A DNA stretch of 64,000 bases from Hanleya hanleyi (Eukaryota; Mollusca; Polyplacophora; Lepidopleurida; Hanleyidae), in assembly GCA_036873755.1 (NCBI GenBank), contig JAVTVY010025368.1, positions 52,676-116,675 of the forward strand, written 5' to 3'. Below the pieces are notes generated by a model. That model was not told where the DNA came from and made no database searches. It saw only the letters and a program-made list of their open reading frames with translations. A program made the translations under genes and the position numbers. Every line of letters begins with the position of its first letter. The stretch's first letter is position 1. Positions 11,617 to 23,551 of this stretch are shown here, piece after piece.

Positions 11617-13362
11617 TAAATATAGCCGCGAGCGGCAATGTAGGGGCCAAGATTTCCATTATATATACTACACATTTTCCGGAAAGTTTAATTTGTCAAG
11701 ATTGCGAGCGCCTTAGGTCGAGTGTGAACTTTCATCCTTATGCGCTGTTATCCAAACAATTGCTAAAAGATAAACTATTGAAAGTCTATGGTTTTCTGTA
11801 TGAGTCCGCTGTATCTGGGCACTGAATTTATGTCGCTCAATACTAATTGCGTCCATGTACATCAACATACTTCAAACAGCATGCTAATTGGGGGCGGAAA
11901 TTGTATGCCTGCCCCTGCAACAACGCGAATGCATTCTTACTGTCAATTCCAAACACACATACATATATATATCCCCTCAATCAAAATTGGTGACCTGTTC
12001 CAGAAACTTCAGCCACGAATCGTGTGAAACAAACAACGACAAGATACAGTGGCAGAGATGCCGTTTCAATTACGTATTTTGGCGCGCGATTTTAGTCGAC
12101 TGGGTATTGTTCCCAAATTGGTAATGAAATGTCTACCTTGTTTGCACCCGCCCATTCGTGCTTCAACTGGGAACATTCCACGTAAACGGCGACATCAAAT
12201 ACTCCCTCGTTTCAGGGACTTTAATCATCGACACCTAAATGATATCCCTGCCGAGCAGCTAAGTTCCTACGCTGCAGCCGTGAGAGGAACACTCGCGCGT
12301 ATTTGAAGACAGACGCGCGCACTTCCGATGAATCAAAATATTCACCTTTTTTGTTTACGAATACCAGGATCGCTGGATCGCTAACCCTCTGTCTACCCTG
12401 TATTATGTCAAACTAACGGCTCTCTCGTAACTGTTCAATTTTTCCACAATTACTGTTCCCGGTACGGAGTCATTGTCAACGAAAGAACACAGCATTGGAA
12501 GTAAAGGGCACCAAATTAGAAGTTCGTAACTATTGCGGTTCCAGAGAAGAAGATCTTAGAGTGCTTTAGGGAAAATCCAAGATGGCCGCCGAACATTTCG
12601 ACCAATCGGCATCTTCTTTGGATATGCATTAGATCTAATAGGCTCAACCACCACGAATCCGCCATATTCTGCATTGGCGAGTCCCATAACATACATATAG
12701 TCACTTCCGCTATCGAAATCCGTTGCTTGAAAATCGGATAATTGACCAATTTGGGTGAACTTCGATTGAGAATAGCGGGAAAACTATTGAAGCTAGGTAA
12801 AAACGGTTGACATATTTCCGAAAGAGCTGCTCCTGGACAATATAATGTAACAAACTGCAAGGTTGTACCACCCATAGTTCCAGAGTTATAGCCGGTACAA
12901 GATGAGTCCAATTTTTGACAAAATTCAAGATGGCGGCCAAACCACGTGACCTAGGAGCATGATTTTTACATATTCGTGATCGCCATACCACAATGCATAT
13001 ATGTAGTCACTTTCCCCTTCCAAATCCGTCATTTGAAAATCCGACAATTTTGATTGGTCAATGGCGGCCATCTTGTTTTACGGAACAAATTTTGAAATGC
13101 AAATCTGAGAGCCCCAGATCCATTGAGCATGTGTACCAAGTTTCGAGTCAATCGACCCAGTGGTTCCAGAGAAGAAGATCTTTGAAATCATACTTTTTTG
13201 GAAGGTAAATCCAAGATGGCCGCCGAAGCTTTTGGCCAATCAGCTTAATTGGGGGATATGCAGTAGTTCCAATATGGGCCAATCACCATGTGAAGTTTCA
13301 GCGATATCGGCGTATCGGTGTTGACTGTACGAGTGACGTAAAATCTGGTGGAAGAAGAATAA

Positions 13363-13407
<45 letters not shown>

Positions 13408-13446
13408 CAATAACAAAAGGTGACCAGCCATACTGGCTTGGCCCCC
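11617..13446 (+). mobile_element. 1830-bp element, tandem copy 1 (Helentron-like?)
   Basis: Repeated head to tail with no spacer at 13447. The start carries the palindrome GCCGCGAGCGGC (11625-11636) and TAGGGGCCAAG (11641-11651). The end has (TAA)n, the hairpin CCAGCCA-tac-TGGCTTGG and CTTGGCCCCCTA, the inverse of the early motif with one extra C. Subterminal inverted repeats, a microsatellite near the 3' end and a 3' hairpin followed by CTAA fit non-autonomous Helitron/Helentron elements. No Rep/helicase coding is present. Four AAGATGGC-CGCC-like YY1 motifs lie within (about 12579, 12929, 13061, 13213). The open frames of up to 131 codons match nothing I know. Confidence 0.7.
13366..13407 (+). 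repeat. (TAA)n microsatellite in copy 1
   Basis: About 14 uninterrupted triplets; the same tract recurs at 15196-15237. Confidence 0.9.
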
Positions 13447-15192
13447 TAAATATAGCCGCGAGCGGCAATGTAGGGGCCAAGATTTCCATTATATATACTA
13501 CACATTTTCCGGAAAGTTTAATTTGTCAAGATTGCGAGCGCCTTAGGTCGAGTGTGAACTTTCATCCTTATGCGCTGTTATCCAAACAATTGCTAAAAGA
13601 TAAACTATTGAAAGTCTATGGTTTTCTGTATGAGTCCGCTGTATCTGGGCACTGAATTTATGTCGCTCAATACTAATTGCGTCCATGTACATCAACATAC
13701 TTCAAACAGCATGCTAATTGGGGGCGGAAATTGTATGCCTGCCCCTGCAACAACGCGAATGCATTCTTACTGTCAATTCCAAACACACATACATATATAT
13801 ATCCCCTCAATCAAAATTGGTGACCTGTTCCAGAAACTTCAGCCACGAATCGTGTGAAACAAACAACGACAAGATACAGTGGCAGAGATGCCGTTTCAAT
13901 TACGTATTTTGGCGCGCGATTTTAGTCGACTGGGTATTGTTCCCAAATTGGTAATGAAATGTCTACCTTGTTTGCACCCGCCCATTCGTGCTTCAACTGG
14001 GAACATTCCACGTAAACGGCGACATCAAATACTCCCTCGTTTCAGGGACTTTAATCATCGACACCTAAATGATATCCCTGCCGAGCAGCTAAGTTCCTAC
14101 GCTGCAGCCGTGAGAGGAACACTCGCGCGTATTTGAAGACAGACGCGCGCACTTCCGATGAATCAAAATATTCACCTTTTTTGTTTACGAATACCAGGAT
14201 CGCTGGATCGCTAACCCTCTGTCTACCCTGTATTATGTCAAACTAACGGCTCTCTCGTAACTGTTCAATTTTTCCACAATTACTGTTCCCGGTACGGAGT
14301 CATTGTCAACGAAAGAACACAGCATTGGAAGTAAAGGGCACCAAATTAGAAGTTCGTAACTATTGCGGTTCCAGAGAAGAAGATCTTAGAGTGCTTTAGG
14401 GAAAATCCAAGATGGCCGCCGAACATTTCGACCAATCGGCATCTTCTTTGGATATGCATTAGATCTAATAGGCTCAACCACCACGAATCCGCCATATTCT
14501 GCATTGGCGAGTCCCATAACATACATATAGTCACTTCCGCTATCGAAATCCGTTGCTTGAAAATCTGATAATTGACCAATTTGGGTGAACTTCGATTGAG
14601 AATAGCGGGAAAACTATTGAAGCTAGGTAAAAACGGTTGACATATTTCCGAAAGAGCTGCTCCTGGACAATATAATGTAACAAACTGCAAGGTTGTACCA
14701 CCCATAGTTCCAGAGTTATAGCCGGTACAAGATGAGTCCAATTTTTGACAAAATTCAAGATGGCGGCCAAACCACGTGACCTAGGAGCATGATTTTTACA
14801 TATTCGTGATCGCCATACCACAATGCATATATGTAGTCACTTTCCCCTTCCAAATCCGTCATTTGAAAATCCGACAATTTTGATTGGTCAATGGCGGCCA
14901 TCTTGTTTTACGGAACAAATTTTGAAATGCAAATCTGAGAGCCCCAGATCCATTGAGCATGTGTACCAAGTTTCGAGTCAATCGACCAAGTGGTTCCAGA
15001 GAAGAAGATCTTTGAAATCATACTTTTTTGGAAGGTAAATCCAAGATGGCCGCCGAAGCTTTTGGCCAATCAGCTTAATTGGGGGATATGCAGTAGTTCC
15101 AATATGGGCCAATCACCATGTGAAGTTTCAGCGATATCGGCGTATCGGTGTTGACTGTACGAGTGACGTAAAATCTGGTGGAAGAAGAATAA

Positions 15193-15237
<45 letters not shown>

Positions 15238-15276
15238 CAATAACAAAAGGTGACCAGCCATACTGGCTTGGCCCCC
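13447..15276 (+). mobile_element. 1830-bp element, tandem copy 2
   Basis: Identical to copy 1 except for two substitutions I noticed (12736 G versus 14566 T; 13158 C versus 14988 A). Even the (TAA)n tract has the same length. This implies a very recent duplication, gene conversion or an assembly artefact. Confidence 0.85.
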
Positions 15277-17677
15277 TAATAAAACACATTAAAAGTTTTG
15301 AAATAATGAACTTTTCACACGCAGAAAAATATTTCCTGCATTGATTGTAAGTTTGTTTAAATCATTATGCAATAAGCAGCCCAAAACTTACAGAAGAAGA
15401 GAGCTGCATGATTACTCTATGTCTGTGGCAATCAGTGATGTCATCTTGGCTCATTGTCTTGTTACCACATGTATTCACTTATTATTATTGTCATCTGGTG
15501 TCCGAAAGGTGACGAGTATAAATCTGACCCGAGGGCAAAATATAGCATGGCATATATGTCACGAGATAATGTTATGCTTCCAGTGATGACGTCTTCCGTT
15601 CCATTAATGGGACATGATGCAACATAGTGTGGCATTGTCACCGATCACGTACTCCACATGTCATACATATAGGTTTCGGATATAGTCGAGATGTCATCAT
15701 AATTCTCTGAAAACAGCTCCAAAATCAAGGGACATAAGGAATGCATGTATCGAGATAGGCCATCATTCACTAACTTTCCACTCATATAGATCTAAATTGA
15801 CTCTTGAGACTTGATTTTTTTACCAAACCAATTCATCAATTCAAACAAAATATGACCAAAAAAAATTTTGAAACCTTGCAATTTACCTTCAAAACTACTT
15901 GGAGTTTGGATTGATTTCTTTGAAAAAATATAATTATATTTGAAACAAATCCTATATCTTCATTGCAGTTTTAATTTTAATCTTCATTCTGGTGCTCTTG
16001 GTCAAATTGAATTGTAATATTATTAATTTCAAACATTACAATAATGATAGCCTTTTCTCCCCTGGGGATACAACAATACTCAAGGTGTTGAAGAACAGTG
16101 ACTTTCTGGTCTTGGCAATGCTGCATGTATCGGTACATGTGAGAAAATAGGTCAGACTTAACTGATATTATGCCCGATTTAGGATTTTCTCCCCAGATGA
16201 GACTGTGCGGATGAGCCGGAGTCTGCCGTAAGGACATGGCCTCTTTATTGCCAGGAAGATGCTCCAACGGAAAATCTCACCGGTTCTAATTCTCCACGGT
16301 TTGCCGCATGTTTAATGCAGAACGTCAGTTTTCCGTTGCGGCTGATAATTGGTATGCTCGGGTCAAACTACAAAAGAAACCCGTTTGGATTGTCTAAACA
16401 AGATCGAGAAGGACATTCAAAGCTTTTTCTTTCACCTTGAGCTTTTGAGGCACAACACTTGTGGATTTTACTGGATTGAGACTGTGGCTACCAGCCAGAT
16501 CAAATTAATCTATATGTATAGGGAGATTATAATGTAAACATGGTAAGTTTATAGTTGGTTTATTCAGGTTTGAAACCCTTGTCTTAAAGATGGTATAATG
16601 TGATTCGAGATTCGGCACATCGCATAATACCTCTGTGTTGAATGCAGTTTTTTTTTCGATTCCAAGATTGAGATTTTGCGCCATTTTCCCAGCAGTTCTT
16701 GTTATTGTTTTTCAAGGTCGTCATTATGCTTGGACCGTAATCCACATTGATTTTGTGGGATCTAAAGGATAATGTGAGTTTATGGTAGACTGAACATCGC
16801 CCAGCTTCGATGACTGTCTGGGTTATATATTTCCTCGTGTGCATGTATTGAGTCTCTTTAGTGATTACAATGGCTGTATTTGGAGCTGGAGGATATATAC
16901 GATAGAATATTTGCATGGCATTTATAAATTCCTTGTGAGGACTTGTTGTTACCCATTGTATACTACATGATACATTGGTACATGTACATACTGATAATAC
17001 AGTCAACACATGTCTGTCACTGTCTAGAATATAGCCATGGTGAACACGGTGATTTATAGAGCAGAAGGTTTTCCACAAATGCTCATTGAATACTTGGAAT
17101 GATTATATTTATTAGAGTGTCTCCCTATATAAATTGTAATGAGATAAAACTGCATATTCCCCGGTAACGTGGGTGTATATTGCCCGTTGAAATTGCATAT
17201 TCCACCCCTCCCCCCTCCCCCATGGAATATACACCAAAGGGTGATAATTACAACAGAGGTCGCCCCATTCTCTCATTTGCGTTGCAAACAGCCGATCACA
17301 GAGAAGTTTGTCGAGCTGATATTTAGCTGCAGAATACAGCAGAAATAAATTTTTCCCCCATCTAATTGTTAGTAGAATTGTACACAAGCACATTATTGGA
17401 GTAACCAACAAGAGTCATTGAATTACTATACGTGCGTTGCGAGATTTACACGATACATGTAGTAGTGAAGCAGCTCCGAAACAGTGGAATCTCATGCATG
17501 ATAAATTATGTTGCATGCGATTGCCCACTGTAAACAACCAACTCAGAAGGATTGCGCTCTTGCAAAATAAAACATCAAACAATATTTTGCTCGAGAGATA
17601 ATAGATTACATGTAGCCCAGAGTTAAGTTGATAAATATAATAATGAAATTATTGCCTTGTTGTGAGGGGAATATGCA
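15277..17677. other. Non-coding stretch
   Basis: No gene recognised. A 164-codon minus-strand open frame (16584-17078) shows no family feature. A 10-bp inverted repeat CAACGGAAAA/TTTTCCGTTG lies at 16265-16338. GTATATTGCCC and GGAATATACACC near 17170-17235 resemble pieces of the hairpin at 17678. Confidence 0.45.
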
Positions 17678-17754
17678 GTTTTGTTGCCCCTCGGCTGTGC
17701 ATATTGCCCTCGCCTGCAGCTCGGGCAATATACACATCCTCGGGGCAACAAAAC
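17678..17754. other. 77-bp near-perfect hairpin
   Basis: GTTTTGTTGCCCC ... GTGCATATTGCCC pairs with GGGCAATATACAC ... GGGGCAACAAAAC around a 12-base loop, with only a few mismatches. Possibly the core of a small fold-back element. Confidence 0.75.
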
Positions 17755-17826
17755 AAGTCAATATTTTCATAATATGGGATAGAAATTTGATAACCTCCAT
17801 ATTTACACAAGATAAATATACATGTG

Positions 17827-18110
17827 TACAGTAATCCCTCTAATAATTCAATCTCCCTATCAAAATTCAATCACCCTATCAAAATTCAATCACCCCCAAG
17901 TTTTGGGACAAAATTCAATCGGCTGTTCTAATAAGTTTCATCACCGTCAAAAATCACTAAAATAATGAAGACATATAACTCTAAAAAATCATTAAAATAA
18001 TGAAGATATAATGATTTTCAACCATTTTATCAACTTTTGTACTAACAAATTTGATCACCCAATGATTCTAGGATGGAAAATTGCACTTCCTGTGATTGAA
18101 TTACAGTCTA
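17827..18110 (+). repeat. MITE-like dispersed repeat, copy 2 of 3
   Basis: CTCTAATAATTCAATC at the left, TGTGATTGAATTACAG at the right. An internal AAATTCAATCACCC is repeated three times, and TCACTAAAATAATGAAGA / TCATTAAAATAATGAAGA is a local duplication. Confidence 0.6.
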
Positions 18111-18119
18111 GAATCACTA

Positions 18120-18290
18120 TAAGTCGTCTCGATATACATGTAGCACTGATTCTGATATAAGGTGGATGCTATGATGTCCCCCAAATTAATAATTGCAACT
18201 GACTTCAATCCTTTACAAGTCTGAAAATCTATAAGGTGGTTCGAATTTGGTTCCCCGATAACAGCGTTATGGAGAGGTTACACTGTATAA
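18120..18290 (+). repeat. Dispersed repeat (relative at 43925-44100)
   Basis: Shares TCGATATA, GCACTGATTCTGATA.AAGG, GTCCCCCAAATTAA, CTGAAAATCTATAAGGT and AACAGCGTTAT..GAGGTTA with 43925-44100, same orientation. Confidence 0.65.
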
Positions 18291-18461
18291 GAGAGTTTAC
18301 CATATATCATGCCATAAAATAATGTTATCAGCATAATCAGTCTTTTTTATCACTGATTGATAGAACAGAGAGTTAAATTATCTATTATTTTGTGATGTTT
18401 TAGTTGGTAGAGCACATTTTTGTTCACACATTGGACCAAATAGAGATCAAATCGTAACCCA

Positions 18462-19083
18462 AAATGCTCCTCTACGATGTCCATCTTTCTGTGAGCCTTA
18501 CAATGCTCCTCTACGATGTCCACCTTTCTGTGAGCCTTACAATGCTCCTCTACGATGTTCAGCTTTCTGTGAGCCTTACAATGCTCCTCTACGATGTCCA
18601 CCTTTCTGTGAGCTTTACAATGCTCCTCTACGATGTCCACCTTTCTGTGAGCCTTACAATGGGCCTCTACGATGTCCACCTTTCTGTGAGCCTTACAATG
18701 CTCCTCTACAATGTCCACCTTTCTGTGAGCCTTACAGTGCTCCTCTATGATGTCCACGTTTCTGTGAGCCTTACAATGCTCTTCTATGATGTCCACCATT
18801 CTATGAGCCTTACAATGCTCCTCTACGATGTCCACCTTTCTGTGAGCCTTACAATGCTCCTCTACGATGTCCACCTTTCTGTGAGCCTTACAATACTCCT
18901 CTACGATGTCCACCATTCTATGAGCCTTACAATGCTCCTCTATGATGTCCACCTTTCTGTGAGCCTTACAATGCTCCTCTACGATGTCCACCTTTCTGTG
19001 AGCCTTACAATACTCCTCTACGATGTCCACCTTTCTGTGAGCCTTACAATGCTCTTCTACAATGTCCACCTTTCTGTGAGCCT
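18462..19083. repeat. 39-bp minisatellite, 16 copies
   Basis: Unit AATGCTCCTCTACGATGTCC + ACCTTTCTGTGAGCCTTAC. Because the unit is 13 codons long and lacks stops, it is open on both strands: plus as MLLYDVHLSVSLT, minus as CKAHRKVDIVEEH within a 285-codon frame (18350-19207). Unit variants are single substitutions with no strand-specific preference for silent changes that I can see, so I call it a repeat, not a gene. Confidence 0.85.
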
Positions 19084-19087
19084 TTTT

Positions 19088-21164
19088 ACCCAGGGTCAGC
19101 ATCGTTCTGTTTATATTCTGGACAATATGACAAACATAATCCCAAAAATTCACATGGACACCAAAGAGGTTTTTAAAATTTTGTAGCTTTGCAGTGCCAA
19201 AATCCATGCTGCATTGATACCCAAAACATACACAGTAACCTTTGAATAAGATGGAAGGTGCCCGAAAATGAATTCAATATACATGAATTAGACACAGGCA
19301 GCATGTATCCAGTATATCTTATAAAAGAAGGAACAAAAGTTAGCTAATGAAGTCTTTGATAATAGCACACATTACAACATCCTATTTTGACATGCTATCC
19401 TAAGCCCATGCACTCTGCTCCATTTAGTAATGGATGATGCTGATTGGCTGAGAACCATGCACACAAAAGCTGCATGCCATGTTCATAACCCCATTGTAAT
19501 CAGAGGGTATATCATTGGCAGTAGGGTATGTACAATCTGATGGCATGAGAATGCCCTAACATATTTCTGTCCTGGATTTAATACATTTGTACATGTATTG
19601 TATCAGTGGGCCTTCCTCTCTAATTAACTGTGTACATGTAGGTTTTGTTTAGTTGGTAAGATTTCCAGAACATTGTTTTTTGGATGATATCATATTGGGA
19701 TAATAGTTTTCAGTGGCGGCATTTTTGTAATCCAGGATGGTAGGCATTTTATATTGTGATCCAATATGCTGGCCAAATGGACGTTGCATATTGTCATCCA
19801 ATGTATTGGCTAACTGGACATTGCAAAAAAATGGCAACATGTATTTTCAAATTGGGTGTCCCATAAAGTTTCTCTGCGTACATGTAATATGTGGGTGTGC
19901 AAAATGAATATAGTGTGTCAGCTGTGTCGAGGAACGTACCAAACTATCAAAACGAAAATTGTCAGATATAAAATGGACAATTTCACATGTACTCCAAATA
20001 TATCATCAATAAAATGATTTGTAAATCTTTGATATTCATGATAACAAACTTATCAAAACTTTGTTTTTTGAAACATCAGACTAAACAAGAGATGTCTTTT
20101 GTTTTTTTTCTGACATATGTGCAATCGGAAGTCCATCAACCTAGTTTGATGGAATACCGTGCAATGTATTTACAAGATCTGATGTAGTGAATTACAAAAT
20201 GTACTCTTCATGTATGTTTTGCCATCAGCTGATATAATTTGATCTCTCTCACCTTTATTGTTTTCCATACCCGGTACTGTTGTTTTGATTGTGATCCCAG
20301 TTGTGATGTGTGTATGGTAACCAGTGGTTGGTACATAGATCTGTAATTTCATTCCTTACTCAGTTACTAAGTGTGTCTGTATACATCTTTGAATGGTCAC
20401 AAATGTTCACTCCTGCACAATTAAGTTAGTGGATTTCTAATCCTGGAGTTGCACAAAATTGATGTTAATCCTTCAACAATAGATCTGGCCTGATAGCACC
20501 AGCAGACTCGTAGCTTCCAGCAGTTTGTTCTGATATTCTCTTTCGTATCTCTTCAGCCTAGAAAATATTTTGAATCAATGATAAGTGGATTATTTTTGAC
20601 CTGAAGATGCCAAAATTATCATCAATGTAAGCTTAATGGTTCTTTTTTGGAATAGTGGAATAATTTGATCCATGTTTACACTGTACATGTAGTTATCAAT
20701 AGTTAAAATACCCACCCCATGATGAAGAGATGCGAAGAGAGTAGGAGAATGAACCACTGGGAGCCACGCATCAATACACTTGCCGAAACTGGCTATTGAG
20801 ACAGATTTATTGTCAAATGATTAATTTTAATTTTAGCGCAAGTAGAGGATTGAATTGCATGGTTACCCCCAGCTTACAGTTGTACTGTGACTGGGAGCGA
20901 GTATGAACAGTGTCTATTGCATGAATATCTGGGCATACACATGTACTTGAAGAACCATGAATTCACCATGTACATTACCACTGCATATATTAACACTTCA
21001 TGTGGACATAAACAAACTGTCAACAGCAAGCTGCTAAACTGCAGTCCATTGACATGGTAATGAATGCATAGTGAAATGGATTTGAATTGGTAAACGATAT
21101 ACATGTATAGTACCGAATATATCAGTAATGGATGAAACTTGATTTTTGGTTCTGTGTATTGCAT
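19088..21164. other. Non-coding stretch with a dispersed repeat
   Basis: No gene. 20565-20640 is the inverse of 40769-40857 (shared ATCAATGATAA, ACCTGAAGA, TTATCATCAATGTAAGC). GAATGAACC.CTTTGAGCCAC-like sequence near 20745 recurs near 40883. Confidence 0.5.
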
Positions 21165-21355
21165 CTGTGGTAACCCATCGCAACCACCGGCACGGGTTTG
21201 AGCCCCGCTGGTGCATGTGTGAAAGTTTGCCAGTTACTTGCCAATGGGCGGTTGTTTTCTCCACGTACTCAGTCCGCCTCCACCAACCAAACTGGCTGTC
21301 ACTGTATGAGTGAAATAATCTTGAGTGTGACATTGAACCAAATCCCCCCATCCCA
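21165..21355 (+). mobile_element. tRNA-type SINE, 5'-truncated
   Basis: Retains a B-box-like GGGTTTGAGCC (about 21194) and the body TTTGCCAGTTACTTGCC, CTCCACCAACCAAACTGGC, ATGAGTGAAATAATCTTGAG, TGTGACATTGAACCAAATC. The same body occurs at 47684-47910. Confidence 0.75.
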
Positions 21356-21896
21356 TCACAACCTTCTCCCCTTAGTACCATACATTCTCATCTATCAATC
21401 GTAAACAATGTGTACATGTAGGTTCTGTAAATTAGCTCACACAGAACCATGAACCAAAGACCAGCCAAAGCTACATGTAACTGTAATACATTGATTAACT
21501 AGAGAACCATCCTGTCTGTCTTAGATACATATAGCCCAGGTACAGATAGCTGGCCAAATGTGATGATAGAAAATGCTACATGTACTATAAATTTCAGCCA
21601 TTCAACAAGGGAGCAAGCAATTTTATTGACCAATTAATCGGATCCGATCACTTGTTTTATGTGACTGTTGTTTGCTGATTGGACATCTGATTCCATTTAT
21701 AGTCTTGATACTTCACAACTACAAGGAAAGTGGGCGGAATGCAATCTGCTTTACCCATCATGGTCAAGGTGTCGCCTTTGGCTCAAACATCAAACTAGGC
21801 CTTGATATTCTGAACATGATGATGATAGAGAACATTACCAGCTTCTGGCGCTCCTGGGGTGGCCTCTATTGGGGTGGTATGGCACATGTGACTGTT

Positions 21897-22139
21897 GCAA
21901 GAGTTCTATTTCCCATATAATACTCTCGAAAACCTATGCGACATAATGTGCTGGGCTAAATTTATCCCACACACATATATCGAATGAGTGCGTGTGACGT
22001 ATTAGCTGGCCAGTCATGACGCTCGACATCAGCTGCAGCAATGTTTCTCTCAGAGTCAAGTGTCGTTGATATTTTTACCAAAATACTGATTAAAGTAATG
22101 ATTAAAATTACCGGTATATGGGAAAAAAAGAATCCCATA
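21897..22139 (+). repeat. Direct repeat, copy 1 (copy 2 at 22927-23170)
   Basis: TTCCCATATAATAC, ATCCCACACAC, GGCCAGTCA, GCAGCAATGTTTCTCT and ATTAAAGTAATGATT occur in the same order in both copies. The fold-back element at 22140 is inserted between them, at the end of copy 1. Confidence 0.65.
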
Positions 22140-22798
22140 TTAAAGTGATCGTAAACCCTCAAGTATAGTTCCATCAAATGAAAGACCATTGCGAACAGTG
22201 TCGGAAAATATTTATTGTAATTTTTTTCAATTTTATTACACAGAGTAAACTGCAAATAAAGCATGGTATTTTGTTGTGGCCTGTTGCAATCATATTTAGG
22301 TCCAGTGACGTCACACTGCCTTAATACATATATTTCAAACTGTGTATGCACTTTCCAAAGCTTGATTCAAGCGCAAGGTGTGTATATTTTGAGTTTCAAC
22401 ACAGACTCGATCACTGTTCCAATGTGCATGGTTCACCAAAATCGGGGAAATTAAAAGCAAGATTCAAATTGACTTGACACTTATGAGTTACCATCTCCCA
22501 GATTTTGGTGCAACATGCACATTGTAACAGTGAGTGTGTTGAAACTCAAAGTATGCACACCTAAAAGTTAAGTTTGAATCAAGCATTGGAAAGTGCATAC
22601 GCAGTTTGAAATATAAGGCAGTGTGACGTCACTGGACCTAAATATGATTGCAACAGACCACCATAGAATACCATGCTTTATTTGCAGTTTACTCTGTGTA
22701 AAAAAATCGTAAAAAATTACAATAAATATTTTCTAACACCGTTTGCAATGGTCCTTCATTTGATGGAAACTTTACTTGAGGGTTTACGGTCACTTTAA
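22140..22798. mobile_element. 659-bp fold-back element, copy 1
   Basis: The two halves (about 310 bp each) are inverse copies at roughly 90% by eye. The ends are TTAAAGTGATCGTAAACCCT and its near-inverse, so TTAA bounds both sides, as in piggyBac-type insertion. Each arm carries a full CRE palindrome TGACGTCA (22306-22313 and 22624-22631). No coding capacity. A relative lies at 54601-55245. Confidence 0.85.
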
Positions 22799-22926
22799 CT
22801 CGATCAATGGATGAAAATTCCTCTCGAGAAGGAAAATACATCCTAACCTGAACTCAGCGGCTTGGTTGGGATATATTTTCCTACTCGCAAGTGGGAATTT
22901 TCATCTCATGATCAAGTTAAAGTTGA

Positions 22927-23170
22927 TCTTCCTATTCCCATATAATACAGTGTAAAACTCTACATTAACATTGTCTGGGATATGTCATCCCACACACGTA
23001 TGTGGTATGAGCGCGTGCATCGCAGGTGGCCAGTCACTTCGCTTGACACGTGCTGCAGGCATGATGCAATCCAGCAATGTTTCTCTTGGTGTGTCAATAG
23101 TTTTAATAAAATACCGATTAAAGTAATGATTCAAATTATATGACGAAAAGAATCATCTCGGTGGCTCGAT
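22927..23170 (+). repeat. Direct repeat, copy 2
   Basis: See 21897-22139. The 128 bases just before it (22799-22920) form their own imperfect inverted repeat (GGATGAAAATTCC ... GGGAATTTTCATC). Confidence 0.6.
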
Positions 23171-23434
23171 TGGGAAGTATTTTTCTTCAACACGAGGCCT
23201 AACTTAGAGGATAAAGCCTCATGTTCATTGGTACTTAACCCAAAAATCAGTTTACCACAAATCTCTACTGGTTGCCTTTAATCTTGCTTGCCAAACATGG
23301 TCAAATAATGTTTGTACATATTGGGAAATTGATTTCAACATATCTATCCTGTCTGTTTACAGTAGTCCTTCAGTTTCCATGTGTATTCATTGTCGCTGTG
23401 CTCTAACCCCGCACTTGTATGTTCTTACTTGTAG

Positions 23435-23551
23435 GTTGAGAATGTGAAGTATATCGACCGGTTGAACGCTCGTAACCCGCCGGTGGGCACGCTCTATCTC
23501 ACCACCACCCACCTCATCTTTGTTGACCCCTCGGGCAAAAAGGAAACCTGG
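23435..23551 (+). CDS. MTMR6: MTMR exon: start of PH-GRAM domain
   Basis: 39 codons, in frame from the first base to the last, bounded by acceptor TTGTAG and donor GTGAGT. The peptide starts VENVKYIDR and contains GTLYLTTTHLIFVD, the opening beta strands of the PH-GRAM domain, which binds phosphoinositides and helps place the enzyme on endosomal membrane. In vertebrate MTMR6/7/8 this segment follows a first exon of about eight residues (M-x-x-I-R-T-x-K type). No such exon was recognised upstream, so the start codon is not given here. The following intron, about 15.6 kb, is the longest and holds the large tandem-repeat elements. Confidence 0.96.

Noticed and set aside
12516..12911. 131-codon minus-strand frame, repeated at 14346-14741
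   Set aside because: It lies within the non-coding 1830-bp element; its duplication follows from the element's duplication, and it spans the internal repeats.
16584..17078. 164-codon minus-strand open frame
   Set aside because: No recognisable domain, no repeat-protein or splice context; a chance frame in AT-rich DNA is likely.
18350..19207. 285-codon minus-strand frame as a repeat protein gene
   Set aside because: The unit is a 39-bp minisatellite open on both strands; the flanking residues show no domain, and no strand-specific silent substitution pattern is visible.
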